From CAVXWV01 sp963695415 (GTDB lineage Bacteria > Chloroflexota > Anaerolineae > Anaerolineales > UBA4823), in assembly GCA_963695415.1 (NCBI GenBank), contig CAVOGL010000003.1, positions 248,001-312,000 on the forward strand: a stretch of DNA of 64,000 bases. The letters run 5' to 3'. Shown piece by piece: positions 1 to 8,857 of the stretch. Numbering within the stretch: the first letter of the stretch is position 1; the number at the start of each line of letters is the position of its first letter. The notes beneath the pieces were generated by a model. It was not told the DNA's origin. It saw nothing but the letters and a program-made list of their open reading frames with translations, and did no database searches. A program made the translations under genes and the position numbers.

Positions 1-175
1 AAAAGTTATTCGGTTTATTCGTCCATTCGTGTCATTGGTATTAAATAAAAAAATCCGCGAAATCCGGTAATCTGCGCAATCTGCGTTAATAGATTTATGC
101 TCGAGCTGAGGGGAAAAAATTTAACACAAAGTTCGCAAAGGAAAAGAAGAAGAAAGAGTCGCGAAGTTTAAAAAA
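1..175. repeat. dispersed intergenic repeat fragments
   Basis: AT-rich non-coding stretch carrying short phrases that recur elsewhere in the window. One group is the 'ATCCGCGAAATCCGG...AATCTGCG' type. The other is a purine-rich 'CGCAAAGGAAAAGAAGAAG' type that recurs near 5419-5458. They lie only between genes. They look like decayed members of a repeat family rather than genes; no ORF is supported here. Confidence 0.6.
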
Positions 176-343
176 AAGGAAAATAACAGGAAAAAGAAGC
201 TGGTCATTTTGAGAGCCGATGCTATCCGGGAAAGCGAAAAATTTCTGAGATTTCAGATTACGACTGAATCCTGGGGAGAAAAGGGAAAAATTAAGTACTT
301 CACATCAATCTAGTTCATTAAGATGACGGTACAAAAGATCATA

Positions 344-371
344 TTGACAACTGATATGCAAATAATATAAT
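344..371 (+). promoter_or_regulatory. sigma70-type promoter of the ABC importer operon
   Basis: Perfect TTGACA (344-349) and perfect TATAAT (366-371) separated by 16 bp. Transcription would begin near 378-380, giving a 5' untranslated region of about 130 nt before the binding-protein gene at 509. Both hexamers match consensus, so strong basal transcription held down by a repressor is plausible. Confidence 0.8.
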
Positions 372-388
372 TGTATTTATGCTAGCAT

Positions 389-409
389 TTGTTCTTTACC
401 TAAGAACAA
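389..409. promoter_or_regulatory. perfect inverted repeat, candidate operator
   Basis: TTGTTCTT-N5-AAGAACAA, two perfectly complementary 8-bp arms around a 5-bp centre. It starts about 18 bp after the -10 box, so it falls right after the expected transcription start. That is a usual place for a repressor roadblock. The binding protein is not identifiable; a sugar-responsive repressor encoded elsewhere is an inference from the operon content. Confidence 0.6.
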
Positions 410-508
410 TCCACGGTATGACCAACCACTGATCACCGGCATACATTATGGGGATATTTTTAATGCCGAGTGTAAAACCAATCGTACATCATTGATAAGG
501 AGAATTCT

Positions 509-2215
509 ATGTTGAAAAGATCGTTCTTTATTTTCTTGACCCTTATGTTGATGGCAGCTTTTATCTTTGCCGCCTGTGCACCTGCTTCCACGCCCGTTCC
601 CACTGAAGAAGCCATGCCGGAAGCGACTGAAGAAGTTATGGAAGAAGGCGAACCTGAAGCCACAGAAGAAGCTTCAGAACCTGCTACCTGGCGGGACACC
701 GATCCCTATAAGCCGTACCCCGAAAGGATCAGCATGGTGCTGGTGAAGGGTGGCCAGGAAAGCGCCTCCTCGCTGCCTGAAGGAGAAACCATCGAAGATA
801 ACCGGGCTCTGCAATATATCGAGGACACACTCAACATTGACATCACTTTTTCATGGATTGTCCCGAGTGATAGCTACATCGACAAGTTGAACCTGGCAAT
901 TACCTCTGGTGACATCCCTGATGTGATGATCGTGGACCCGCTGCAGCTCGAACAATTGACGGCTGCTGACGCGATTGAGGATTTGACCCCTTACATTGAA
1001 AAATATGCCAACCAGGATATCCTGGAGAACTACGCGCAAACTGATGGTGCTGCCCTGGCAGCAGCAACTTTGAACGGCAAGATCATGGGTATACCCAATG
1101 TCCAACCACAGGCGGATGCCCCAATCATGGTGTTTGTTCGCCAGGACTGGCTGGAAAAACTTGGTCTGGAGGGACCCAAAACCGTTGATGACGTCGAAGC
1201 GATTGCCAAAGCTTTCATCGAACAGGACCCGGATGGCAATGGTGAGAAAGACACCTTCGGAATTACCGGGACATACACTCCTGTCCAGGTTCCCAGCAAC
1301 CTGCACGGATTTGATGCCATCTTCAACTCTTATGGTGCTTTCCCTGGCTTGTTTTACCGTGATGCCGATGGCAAGATTATTTATGGCACCGTGCAGCCAG
1401 AAACCAAAGACGCCCTGGCGCGACTGACGCAGATGTACGCGGATGGGATCATAGATCCTGAATTTGCTACAAAAGATGCTGGAAAATCGAACGAAATCAT
1501 CGCTGGTGGCAAAGGCGGGATCATGTTTGGTCCGTGGTGGATCCCGTGGTGGCCTTTGAACGACTCAGTCACCAATGATCCTAATGCCGACTGGCAGCCT
1601 TATCTGATCCAGGATAAGAACGGCAAGTACACCTTCTCGATGGGCGGTTACACTTATACATATGTGGTGGTCAAGAAAGGCTACCCACATCCTGAAGCAG
1701 CCCTGAAAGTCTTGAATGTTCAAAATGACTTGAGTTATGGTCTGAATGATGCTCCACAATATTATGAGGACTTCAATTCCATCTGGACAACACTGTTCCC
1801 GATCCCATTCCTGATCGAACAGCCCTACGTAGTTGAGCGTATGGCGAGTGAATATCAGCAAGCGCTGGATGGCACGCTGGATCCTGCGACTTTCAACGAG
1901 GCGATGAAGATCGAATATGAACAGATTAATACGGACATTGCTGCACCTCGTCAGGATGTTCCCAGCTGGTCTGTGAGAATGGCTCGCCTGGATGCAGCGT
2001 TGCTCCTGGCTCAAGGGTATGATGAGGTCCGCACCGATCCGGTGGCTGAACGCATATTCCCCTTGGATGAGAACTGGCCTTCTCTGAAGAAGATGGAGGA
2101 TGAAGCCATCCTGCAGATCATTACTGGCGCGAAACCACTCGATTACTTCGAGGAGTTTGTCCAGCAGTGGTACGATAGCGGCGGCACTATACTGCTTGAT
2201 AAAATGAATCAATAA
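509..2215 (+). CDS. extracellular solute-binding lipoprotein of a sugar ABC importer
   Basis: 568-residue lipoprotein. It has a basic N-terminus, a hydrophobic stretch and a lipobox (FAAC, Cys about residue 23). A linker rich in Glu, Ala, Pro and Thr (about residues 25-60) follows before the binding domain. The length and the two downstream LplB/LplC-like permeases point to the large CUT1/LplA-like class, which takes up oligosaccharides. The start is set by AAGGAG about 8 nt upstream. It is the first gene of a three-gene operon, separated from the permeases by a strong hairpin at 2236-2267. The mature protein would be anchored on the outer face of the membrane. The substrate cannot be read from the sequence. 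Confidence 0.9.
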   Translation: MLKRSFFIFLTLMLMAAFIFAACAPASTPVPTEEAMPEATEEVMEEGEPEATEEASEPATWRDTDPYKPYPERISMVLVKGGQESASSLPEGETIEDNRALQYIEDTLNIDITFSWIVPSDSYIDKLNLAITSGDIPDVMIVDPLQLEQLTAADAIEDLTPYIEKYANQDILENYAQTDGAALAAATLNGKIMGIPNVQPQADAPIMVFVRQDWLEKLGLEGPKTVDDVEAIAKAFIEQDPDGNGEKDTFGITGTYTPVQVPSNLHGFDAIFNSYGAFPGLFYRDADGKIIYGTVQPETKDALARLTQMYADGIIDPEFATKDAGKSNEIIAGGKGGIMFGPWWIPWWPLNDSVTNDPNADWQPYLIQDKNGKYTFSMGGYTYTYVVVKKGYPHPEAALKVLNVQNDLSYGLNDAPQYYEDFNSIWTTLFPIPFLIEQPYVVERMASEYQQALDGTLDPATFNEAMKIEYEQINTDIAAPRQDVPSWSVRMARLDAALLLAQGYDEVRTDPVAERIFPLDENWPSLKKMEDEAILQIITGAKPLDYFEEFVQQWYDSGGTILLDKMNQ

Positions 2216-2235
2216 TTACCTGATCAGGATAATCA

Positions 2236-2267
2236 AATGTGTGCGGCGGTCAACCGCCGCACACATT
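2236..2267 (+). other. strong intercistronic hairpin
   Basis: Near-perfect 15-bp stem (ATGTGTGCGGCGGT against ACCGCCGCACACAT, plus one outer A-T pair) with a minimal CA centre. It sits between the binding-protein stop and the first permease. No T-run follows, so it is not a standard intrinsic terminator. Hairpins in this position are known in other importer operons, such as malE-malF, to stabilise the upstream message so that binding protein exceeds permease. That role here is inferred. Confidence 0.7.
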
Positions 2268-2298
2268 GTTAACAGACATTTCACTGCAGTAATCAGAT

Positions 2299-3189
2299 AT
2301 GTTTAAAAAATCAGATTCGATTTGGTACAGCCTGATGGTCTTGCCTGGGGTAATTTTTCTCCTTGCGTTTACTTTTGTTCCCCTGATCTATTCGGTCATC
2401 GCCTTTCAGAAATTTAACCCAGCCTTAGGCATACAAAATTCTCCATGGGTGGGATTGAACAACTTCACATTGTTGTTCCGCATCCCAGATGCCCGTATCG
2501 TATTCACCAATACGCTGTTTATTGCCACGATGAAAATCATCATGCTGGAAGTTATGGCGATTATTTTTGCCTTGCTTTTGAATGAGATACGTTTTAATCG
2601 CACGAAGAAGGCAATCCAAACCATGGTATATCTGCCGCACTTCCTCTCATGGGTCATCCTGGCCGGAATTCTGCGCACGATCCTGGCGCGCGATGGATTG
2701 CTCAACGATTTCCTGGGTTTATTCGGTATGGCGCCGGTTTATTTCCTTGGTAATCCCAACGTTTTTCCCTGGGTGTTGATCGGCAGTGAGGTCTGGAAGG
2801 AATTTGGCTTCGAAGCTATCATTTACCTGGCAGCGCTGACCGCCATCAATCCCAGTCTATATGAAGCAGCGGAAATGGATGGTGCCAACCGTTTTCAGAA
2901 GATGCGCCATATTTCAATTCCGGGGATTTTACCCACCATTATCTTGCTGGCTTCGCTTAGTATCGGCAGCGTTTTAAGCGCGGGTTTTGATCAGATCTTT
3001 AACCTATACAGTCCAATCGTGTATACAACGGGTGATGTGATCGATACCTATGTGTACCGGGTGGGCTTGATCCAGGGACAATACAGCCTGGGTACTGCCG
3101 TTGGACTGCTCAAGACCGTGGTGTCGTTAATACTGATAGGAATTTCTTACCTGGCGGCCAGGAAATTCGCTAATTACCGCATCTTCTAG
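2299..3189 (+). CDS. ABC transporter permease, LplB-like
   Basis: 296-residue inner-membrane permease with about six hydrophobic segments. The cytoplasmic EAA loop is visible near residues 192-210 (EAAEMDGANRFQKMRHISIP), which contacts the ATPase. Family context is the binding-protein-dependent transport inner-membrane component of CUT1 sugar importers. It lies 83 bp after the binding protein and 9 bp before a second permease, so the two should form a heterodimer. No ATPase gene is present nearby. Such systems often share an MsmX/MalK-type ATPase encoded elsewhere. Confidence 0.92.
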   Translation: MFKKSDSIWYSLMVLPGVIFLLAFTFVPLIYSVIAFQKFNPALGIQNSPWVGLNNFTLLFRIPDARIVFTNTLFIATMKIIMLEVMAIIFALLLNEIRFNRTKKAIQTMVYLPHFLSWVILAGILRTILARDGLLNDFLGLFGMAPVYFLGNPNVFPWVLIGSEVWKEFGFEAIIYLAALTAINPSLYEAAEMDGANRFQKMRHISIPGILPTIILLASLSIGSVLSAGFDQIFNLYSPIVYTTGDVIDTYVYRVGLIQGQYSLGTAVGLLKTVVSLILIGISYLAARKFANYRIF

Positions 3190-3198
3190 GAGGGTTGC

Positions 3199-4080
3199 AT
3201 GTACGCGTCCAAAAGCCTGCCTGATAAGATCATCGATGGGATCATTTTAGTAATCCTGTTACTCCTCGGCTTCAGCACTTTGCTTCCGCTAATAAACACG
3301 CTGGCGATCTCATTGAGCAATAAAGCGGCAGTCAGCGGTGGTCTGGTCAACCTCCTGCCTGTCGGTTTCAACCTGAATGCTTACAGCTACATCACCCAGG
3401 ATGCCAGCTTCTGGCGCGCCTTTCTCGTTTCCATCGAGCGTGTCGTCCTGGGCGGAGTGTTAAACTTCTTCCTGGCTGTCCTCACCGCCTATCCACTCTC
3501 CCGAGAAGTCAAGGAATTCCCGATCCGCAATGGGCTGATGTGGTTGTTTGTCTTTGGCATGGTTTTAAACGTCGGTCTTGTGCCCTGGTTCCTGACGATC
3601 AACCAATACAACCTGATCAACACGATCTGGGCCCTGGTGTTGCCAACTGCCCTGCCCATCTGGAATGTCATCATCCTGATGAATTACTTTCGGGGGATCC
3701 CGAAGGAGCTGGATGAGGCGGCGCGTATTGATGGCGCCAATCCCTGGCAAATCCTGTGGCGCATCTATGTGCCCGTTTCGCTGCCTGCCATCGCCACCAT
3801 CACCCTTTTCAGCGTTGTTGGTCATTGGAACTCGTTCTTTGATGGTCTGATCCTGATGAACGATCCGAACAACTACCCGCTGCAGACTTATATCCAGCAA
3901 CTTGTGATCGCCGAAAGGTCTATTTCGACCAGCACCCAGGCTCAGCTACTTTCCAAGCTTTCCAACAACACACTCAATGCAGCCAAGTTGTTCGTTGCCA
4001 TGGTGCCCATCCTGCTGGTCTATCCCTTGCTGCAGCGCTACTTCATCAAAGGCATCACCCTCGGCGCGGTAAAAGAGTAA
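3199..4080 (+). CDS. ABC transporter permease, LplC/YtcP-like
   Basis: 293-residue membrane permease, second half of the importer's channel. The EAA loop near residues 173-192 (DEAARIDGANPWQILWRIY) is clear. It contains the aspartate/glycine pair typical of carbohydrate permeases. AGGAGG is located 5 nt before ATG. It starts 9 bp after the first permease. It ends 10 bp before the convergent gene on the other strand, with no obvious terminator between them. Confidence 0.92.
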   Translation: MYASKSLPDKIIDGIILVILLLLGFSTLLPLINTLAISLSNKAAVSGGLVNLLPVGFNLNAYSYITQDASFWRAFLVSIERVVLGGVLNFFLAVLTAYPLSREVKEFPIRNGLMWLFVFGMVLNVGLVPWFLTINQYNLINTIWALVLPTALPIWNVIILMNYFRGIPKELDEAARIDGANPWQILWRIYVPVSLPAIATITLFSVVGHWNSFFDGLILMNDPNNYPLQTYIQQLVIAERSISTSTQAQLLSKLSNNTLNAAKLFVAMVPILLVYPLLQRYFIKGITLGAVKE

Positions 4081-4090
4081 AGCCTCGCCC

Positions 4091-5104
4091 TCAGTCCAGG
4101 CGCGAAAAGCGCAGCTCATACTGCGAGACGCCGTGGATAAACAGGCGCGCTCTGGCTCCCGCTTCGCGGTCGGTCTCCCGCCAGTTCGGATCGCTGCCGA
4201 TCACCTGCGGATACCAGCCGCCGGTCTCCAGCAGGCGTTCCGGGGCGCTCCAGCTATGCGGGTCAGCGATATCCTCGCACAGGCTGATGTAGATCGCCTC
4301 CTGTTTCCAGGCGGGGTCAATCGCGTGGTTCATCAGGATGACATATTGTTGCAGGGGATCGTTCCAGTGCACCGACGGTCCCCAGAAAGTGTCGGGCTGC
4401 GGGCTGTACCATCCGGAGCGCACCGGCACCACCGGGGTGACTTTCCCATTCAGCCCTTTCTCCTGCCAGCCGCCCTCGAACCACTTTTCCACCTTGCCCA
4501 CCGGCCCGAAGCGGTCTTCGTAACGCATCCGTGCCAGCGAGATGCCCTGCTGGTCGATATCCCGGTAATACGTTCCGAAGAGGAAGTAGAAATACTCGCC
4601 AGCGCGGTCCAGGATCACCGAAAAATCGCCATTCCCGCCCGCAAACCAGTAGTTGTGCTCAGCCAGGTTGAGGGTCTCCGCTCCACCCGTTAACACCAGC
4701 CCCAGGTCATCCCAGCTCAAGCCATTGTCATACGAGACAACCGCCCCGATGAAGGGCGCCGTCAGTCGGAACTGGCGGCCCACCTGGTATTCATCCGGAA
4801 TGTAGTGTGCCGGTTCGTTGTGATACCAGCCGAGCAGCCAGCCATTTGGCTCCTGGTGCACTGATTCGATCCAGCGACCACCGTCTCTCCAGGCAGTGAA
4901 GGTGATATCACCATGACGCACCAGGTGTTCCACATCCGGTCCGGAGGAAAGGACTGGATGACCGGTGGAGGTCAGGATGTTCAACCCATTCTGCGACCAC
5001 CAGCAGGGGCTGTTGCAGTCCGCCGCGCTGGGCAGGCTGAGGTCTGTCGTTTCAATTAATTCGATCATGGTGCTGCCTATTTGGAGAGTGTTAATCATCA
5101 TCAT
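4091..5104 (-). CDS. glycosidase-like five-bladed beta-propeller protein
   Basis: 337 residues, no signal peptide, so probably cytoplasmic. The sequence is rich in aromatic residues and short blade-like strands (SYDNGLSWDDLG, YFYFLFGTYY, WNDPLQQYVILMNH). The pattern resembles GH43/GH32-like or BNR-type beta-propeller proteins. I cannot assign catalytic acids with confidence. It faces the sugar importer tail-to-tail, which fits a role in processing imported sugar. Three ATGs occur at the start. The first is chosen because AAAGGA precedes it by about 7 nt; an internal ATG at codon 13 is the alternative. Confidence 0.6.
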   Translation of the reverse strand: MMMINTLQIGSTMIELIETTDLSLPSAADCNSPCWWSQNGLNILTSTGHPVLSSGPDVEHLVRHGDITFTAWRDGGRWIESVHQEPNGWLLGWYHNEPAHYIPDEYQVGRQFRLTAPFIGAVVSYDNGLSWDDLGLVLTGGAETLNLAEHNYWFAGGNGDFSVILDRAGEYFYFLFGTYYRDIDQQGISLARMRYEDRFGPVGKVEKWFEGGWQEKGLNGKVTPVVPVRSGWYSPQPDTFWGPSVHWNDPLQQYVILMNHAIDPAWKQEAIYISLCEDIADPHSWSAPERLLETGGWYPQVIGSDPNWRETDREAGARARLFIHGVSQYELRFSRLD

Positions 5105-5603
5105 TTATGTCCTTTAATGTAACCATACGGGTTCGAACCCAATGATTAAGATGGATTGTGCTGCAGAAATGCATATCGGCTGCTTGGTTGGTATAGCACC
5201 AGGTTACCAGGCTCACCGGTCAGGCTAATGCTGCATGATAACAGGTGATTTAATGGAAAGCAATGGATTTTGACTTCGAATCGTCTGTGGGTTTATGGTT
5301 GGAAATTCCTGATGGACAAACCAAGGGCGGTATGCAGCCCAGATGCGTACTGCCGGTATCAGACTCGGCTTAACGCAATGACAGATTGAAAGGGGATTGC
5401 TTCGGTGGAAGTGGCGATTTAAAAAGAAGAACGCGAAGGAAAAGAAGAAGAAAGAGGCTATGATGAATCATCAAACCGTTTGGTGGCTAGGTAAGTTTTA
5501 TGTTTAGGAAGTATTAACCTTCTCCACTTGATAATTCAGATCTCGGGTAGCATTCTTCATTCAACTCACTTCAAGTTATGTAATTTGCAGATAAAATACC
5601 CTC
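5105..5603. other. intergenic region with repeat fragment
   Basis: About 500 bp without a convincing gene. It holds a purine-rich repeat fragment at 5419-5458 related to one at 125-165. A 12-bp palindrome, GGGTTCGAACCC, lies near 5129. I see no promoter that I would defend. Confidence 0.6.
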
Positions 5604-6758
5604 ATGTTTAAAGTACAGGTAGATAACGAAATTCCGGGCGGGAATATCCTTGTCGATTCCATCTACGGCAATCTCATCGATCTCCGCCCCGATCTGCGCG
5701 ATACGGGGGAGGAGTGGTTCTACTGGTGCTTCCGGGTTCGGGCTGAACCCGGGACTGCCTTCACCGTACACTTCACCGGGCATAATGTCATCGGCGTGCG
5801 CGGACCGGCGGTGAGCCTGGACCAGGGGATGACCTGGAGATGGATGGGCAGGGAGTGCGTGGAGGGGAAGTCGTTCAGCTACCAGATGCCGTCTGGGCGT
5901 GGATGAGGTGCGCTTCTCGATGGGGATGCCGTACGTGCAGGCGCATCTCGACCGGTTCCTGGAGCAGTAGAAACCGCCATCAGTGCTTTGCGATGAGGAA
6001 AGAAGAGTTGTGCCGCTCGCGAAAGGGGAGGAGTGTCGAGGCTTTGTACCTGGGTGATCCGGCTTCCGCCAAACACCGCCTGATCCTCACCTGCCGGCAC
6101 CACGCCTGCGAGATGATGGCGTCTTACACGCTGGAAGGCATCCTCTCCGCATACCTGGCGAGACGACCCGCTGGGGGAGTGGCTGCGAGCGAATGTCGCT
6201 ATCCTGGCAGTACCCTTCATGGACAAGGACGGCGTGGAGGACGGCGACCAGGGCAAGAGCCGCATACCGCACGACCACAACCGCGATTACGGCGGGGAGG
6301 ACCCCTCCCACTCGATCTACCCGGAGGCGCGCGCCCTGCGCGAGCTGGCGCCTGCCTGGAGCAGGGGGCGTGCCGACTTCTTCCTCGACCTGCACTGCCC
6401 GTGGATCCGCGGGCAGTACAACGAGGATATCTACTTCGTGCACTCCTCCGCCACCGAGTTCACCGAGGAGGTGGAGCGCTTCAGCCGGATCCTGGAGGAA
6501 ACCCATACAGGACCGCTGCCGTACCGGCGCGCCAACAACCTGCCGGTGGGTAAAGCCTGGAACACGGGCGTCGGCAGTGGCCTGCAGACCTCGGCGGGCT
6601 GGGCGCGCACGCTGCCAGGCATCCGCTTCGCCAGCAGCATCGAGATCCCGTATGCGAACGCGGGCGGGGCGGAGGTGAATGCCGAGAGTGCGCGGCTGTT
6701 TGGGCGAGACCTGGCGAGGGCGATCATGGCTTATTTCGAGGACGTGAAAAGCATTTAA
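5604..6758 (+). pseudogene. M14-type zinc carboxypeptidase, frameshifted
   Basis: Pieces of one protein lie in three frames. An N-terminal beta-domain (about 97 residues, from ATG 5604) runs into a second frame near 5895, which ends at TAG 5968-5970. A third frame carries the zinc motif TCRHHACE (HxxE). The first frame resumes near 6170 with HNRDY, LDLHCPW and a late SIEIPYA. Together these match the layout of cytosolic-type M14 carboxypeptidases: His/Glu zinc ligands, Asn-Arg substrate residues, third His ligand, catalytic Glu. At least three indels are needed to restore it, so it is either a decaying gene or a stretch of poor base calls. As written no full protein can be made. Confidence 0.8.
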
Positions 6759-6885
6759 CCACGGATTTCACAGATTACACAGAAAAGAGCAAGAGATAAG
6801 CAAGGAGAATTTCACCCTTGCGAAGTTTCGAATTTCGAGACCGGGAAAAGCATTTAACCACGGATTTCCAGATTATCTTGGGCGT
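6747..6885. repeat. two copies of the AACCACGGATTTCACAG repeat
   Basis: Two copies of a phrase (AAAGCATTTAACCACGGATTTC) begin near 6748 and 6847. Part of the first copy's tail (GAGAATTTCAC..TTGCGAAGTTTCGAATTT) also appears in the array at 8322-8640. The first copy overlaps the last codons of the carboxypeptidase pseudogene. Confidence 0.75.
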
Positions 6886-6932
6886 TGGCAGAAGTAAGCG
6901 GGTCACGCATCCAATCAACCAGGATGAGCAAA

Positions 6933-8204
6933 TCAGTGCGAGCCAGGGAGCGCAGTAATGTTGGGTAAGATGCTCTGTGGGATCGGATCGACAACATTCC
7001 ACACTTCCGTCATCCCCATCCCCTTGATATTCACCATCCCCAATGACTCGCACACGAACTTATCCTTGATCAGCTCGTAGGTCGGCTGGGTGACCTGGAT
7101 ACATCCCTTGCTGCCGTGCGACTCCATGCGGCTCGCCATGTTCACCGTAGCGCCCCACAAATCGTAGCTGAATTTCTTGCGCCCAATCACGCCCGCCACC
7201 AGGGAGCCTGAATTGATGCCAATGCGGAAGTCAATTTTCCTGCCGCTGAATTCGTGTTTATCCACATAATCACGGACTTCGAGCGCCATGGAGGTCAACA
7301 CCAGGGCATGTTCAGGACAGGGAAGCGGCACCCCGGCTGCAACCATGTAACAATCGCCGATGGTTTTAATTTTCTCGACGTTGTATTTTTCGGCAAGATC
7401 ATCGAAATAGGTGAATACTTCATCCAGAAATCCGATCAGCTCCACCGGGGTCATTTGGGAAGACAGCGGGGTGAAATCGACGATGTCGGCAAAGAGCACG
7501 CTCACGTCGGTCAGGTTATCGGCGATGATGGCAGAATCCTTCTTCAAGCGGTTGGCGATCACTTCCGGGAGGATGCTGAGCAGTAGTTTCTCCGACTTTT
7601 CCTGTTCGATCTCCAGGAGCTGGTAGGCTTCATTGCGCTGGCGGATGATGGAATACAACATCAAGACGGTGATGCTGCCCAGGGTGATGAAGCTGGCTCC
7701 ATAACGAATGGTGAAGAAGAGTGACGGGATGTTGGGGGAAGGGGTGGATACCGCCTCGACGGAGAGACCCAAAACCACCACTGCCAGCGTTGCCAGGCAC
7801 CAGGCAAAGAAACGCTTTGGGTAAAAAACCAGCGCCCCCAGCACCACCAACAAGGCGTACCAGGTGCCGCCAAAACGGGAGTAACTGCCGATGATCAGCG
7901 AGAGCAAGAAAGGGAAGACGAGCAAACAGGTGATGGTGATAAAGACGATGGTTGGGTAGCCCTTTTTGGTCAGCGCCCAGAAAAGAAAAACGAACAGGAT
8001 GATCAAGCCAAACAGCAGCCACAAGCCGCCTGCCAGCGGTTCACCCAGGGTGAACATGGGCAGGGACCAGAAAATGATCGAAACCGTCCCGATGATGGCT
8101 GCAGCGCTGAAGATGTTTTTGCGGATGCGCGTTTCGTCATCGTCTCCAGGCTCAATGCCGATGCGCGAGATTGGATCCCAAATCTTGGATATAAAGTTAT
8201 TCAT
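6933..8204 (-). CDS. membrane-anchored class III adenylate cyclase
   Basis: 423 residues. The N-terminal half (about 30-190) has roughly six hydrophobic segments. A short coiled linker precedes a class III cyclase domain (about 225-400). The two metal Asp residues are in FADIVDF and IGDCYM. The Lys of EKIKTIGD and the Asp of YDLWGATVN match the adenine-specifying pair. The Asn and Arg of WGATVNMASRM match the transition-state residues. It should therefore make cAMP from ATP at the inner face of the membrane, probably as a homodimer. The membrane part looks like a sensor of unknown input. It is a lone gene between repeat arrays. Confidence 0.9.
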   Translation of the reverse strand: MNNFISKIWDPISRIGIEPGDDDETRIRKNIFSAAAIIGTVSIIFWSLPMFTLGEPLAGGLWLLFGLIILFVFLFWALTKKGYPTIVFITITCLLVFPFLLSLIIGSYSRFGGTWYALLVVLGALVFYPKRFFAWCLATLAVVVLGLSVEAVSTPSPNIPSLFFTIRYGASFITLGSITVLMLYSIIRQRNEAYQLLEIEQEKSEKLLLSILPEVIANRLKKDSAIIADNLTDVSVLFADIVDFTPLSSQMTPVELIGFLDEVFTYFDDLAEKYNVEKIKTIGDCYMVAAGVPLPCPEHALVLTSMALEVRDYVDKHEFSGRKIDFRIGINSGSLVAGVIGRKKFSYDLWGATVNMASRMESHGSKGCIQVTQPTYELIKDKFVCESLGMVNIKGMGMTEVWNVVDPIPQSILPNITALPGSH

Positions 8205-8321
8205 GGCTCCCTATCCTACTATCTTTCTCAACCTGACCTGACCACCCAATTCATCCCAAAAAAGTTACCTGGATGGATATTTTCATCTTCCCAGCCAGAT
8301 TTTACTCGATATCCGGCAGGA

Positions 8322-8640
8322 AAAACTGAACACAGATTTCACAGAAAAAGAAAGAGATAACTGGGAGAATTTCACTTTTGAGAAGTTTCGAATTTGAAGC
8401 TGGGAAAAGCATTTAACCACAGATTTCACAGATTACACAGAAAAAGAAAGAGATAACAAGGAGAATTTCACTTTTGCGAAGTTTCGACTTTGAAGCTGGG
8501 AAAAGCATTTAACCACGGATTTCACAGATTACACAGAAAAAGAAAGAGATAACTGGGAGAATTTCACTTTTGCGAAGTTTCGAATTTGCTGCTATGAAAA
8601 GCATTTAACCACGGATTGCACAGATTACACAGAGTTTACT
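8322..8640. repeat. 96-bp direct tandem repeat array
   Basis: The phrase AAAAGCATTTAACCAC begins at 8405, 8501 and 8597, exactly 96 bp apart. A truncated copy at about 8322-8404 precedes them. Units differ by a few substitutions, and there are no unique spacers, so this is not a CRISPR array. The unit includes the dispersed 'CCACGGATTTCACAGATTAC' phrase seen in several other gaps. Confidence 0.9.
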
Positions 8641-8732
8641 TAAAAGAATGAATGGATATCCATTCGATAAGGGATATAAACCGGTCAGGCAAACCAATAT
8701 CTTAAGTTCGCCAAGTTTTATTAAAGTTTTTT

Positions 8733-8835
8733 CCGTGAAATTCGTGCAATCCGTGGTTTTCTTTTTTAGCCATCCGTGAAATTCGTGCAATCCGTGGTTT
8801 TCTTTTTTAACCATCCTTGAAATCTGTGGTTAAGT
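8733..8835. repeat. 41-bp tandem repeat, three units
   Basis: CCGTGAAATTCGTGCAATCC recurs at 8733 and 8774, and a diverged copy starts at 8815. The period is 41 bp. The phrase is the reverse complement of the core of the 96-bp array, so this gap holds the same family in both orientations. Confidence 0.85.
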
Positions 8836-8857
8836 TTTTATGATAAACTCAGCCGGA

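Noticed and set aside
5123..5140. GGGTTCGAACCC resembles a tRNA T-arm
   Set aside because: No anticodon or D-arm can be placed upstream at the right distance and the acceptor halves do not pair; it is just a palindrome.
8322..8640. Possible CRISPR array
   Set aside because: Units are 96 bp long, contiguous and nearly identical, with no unique spacers and no cas genes.
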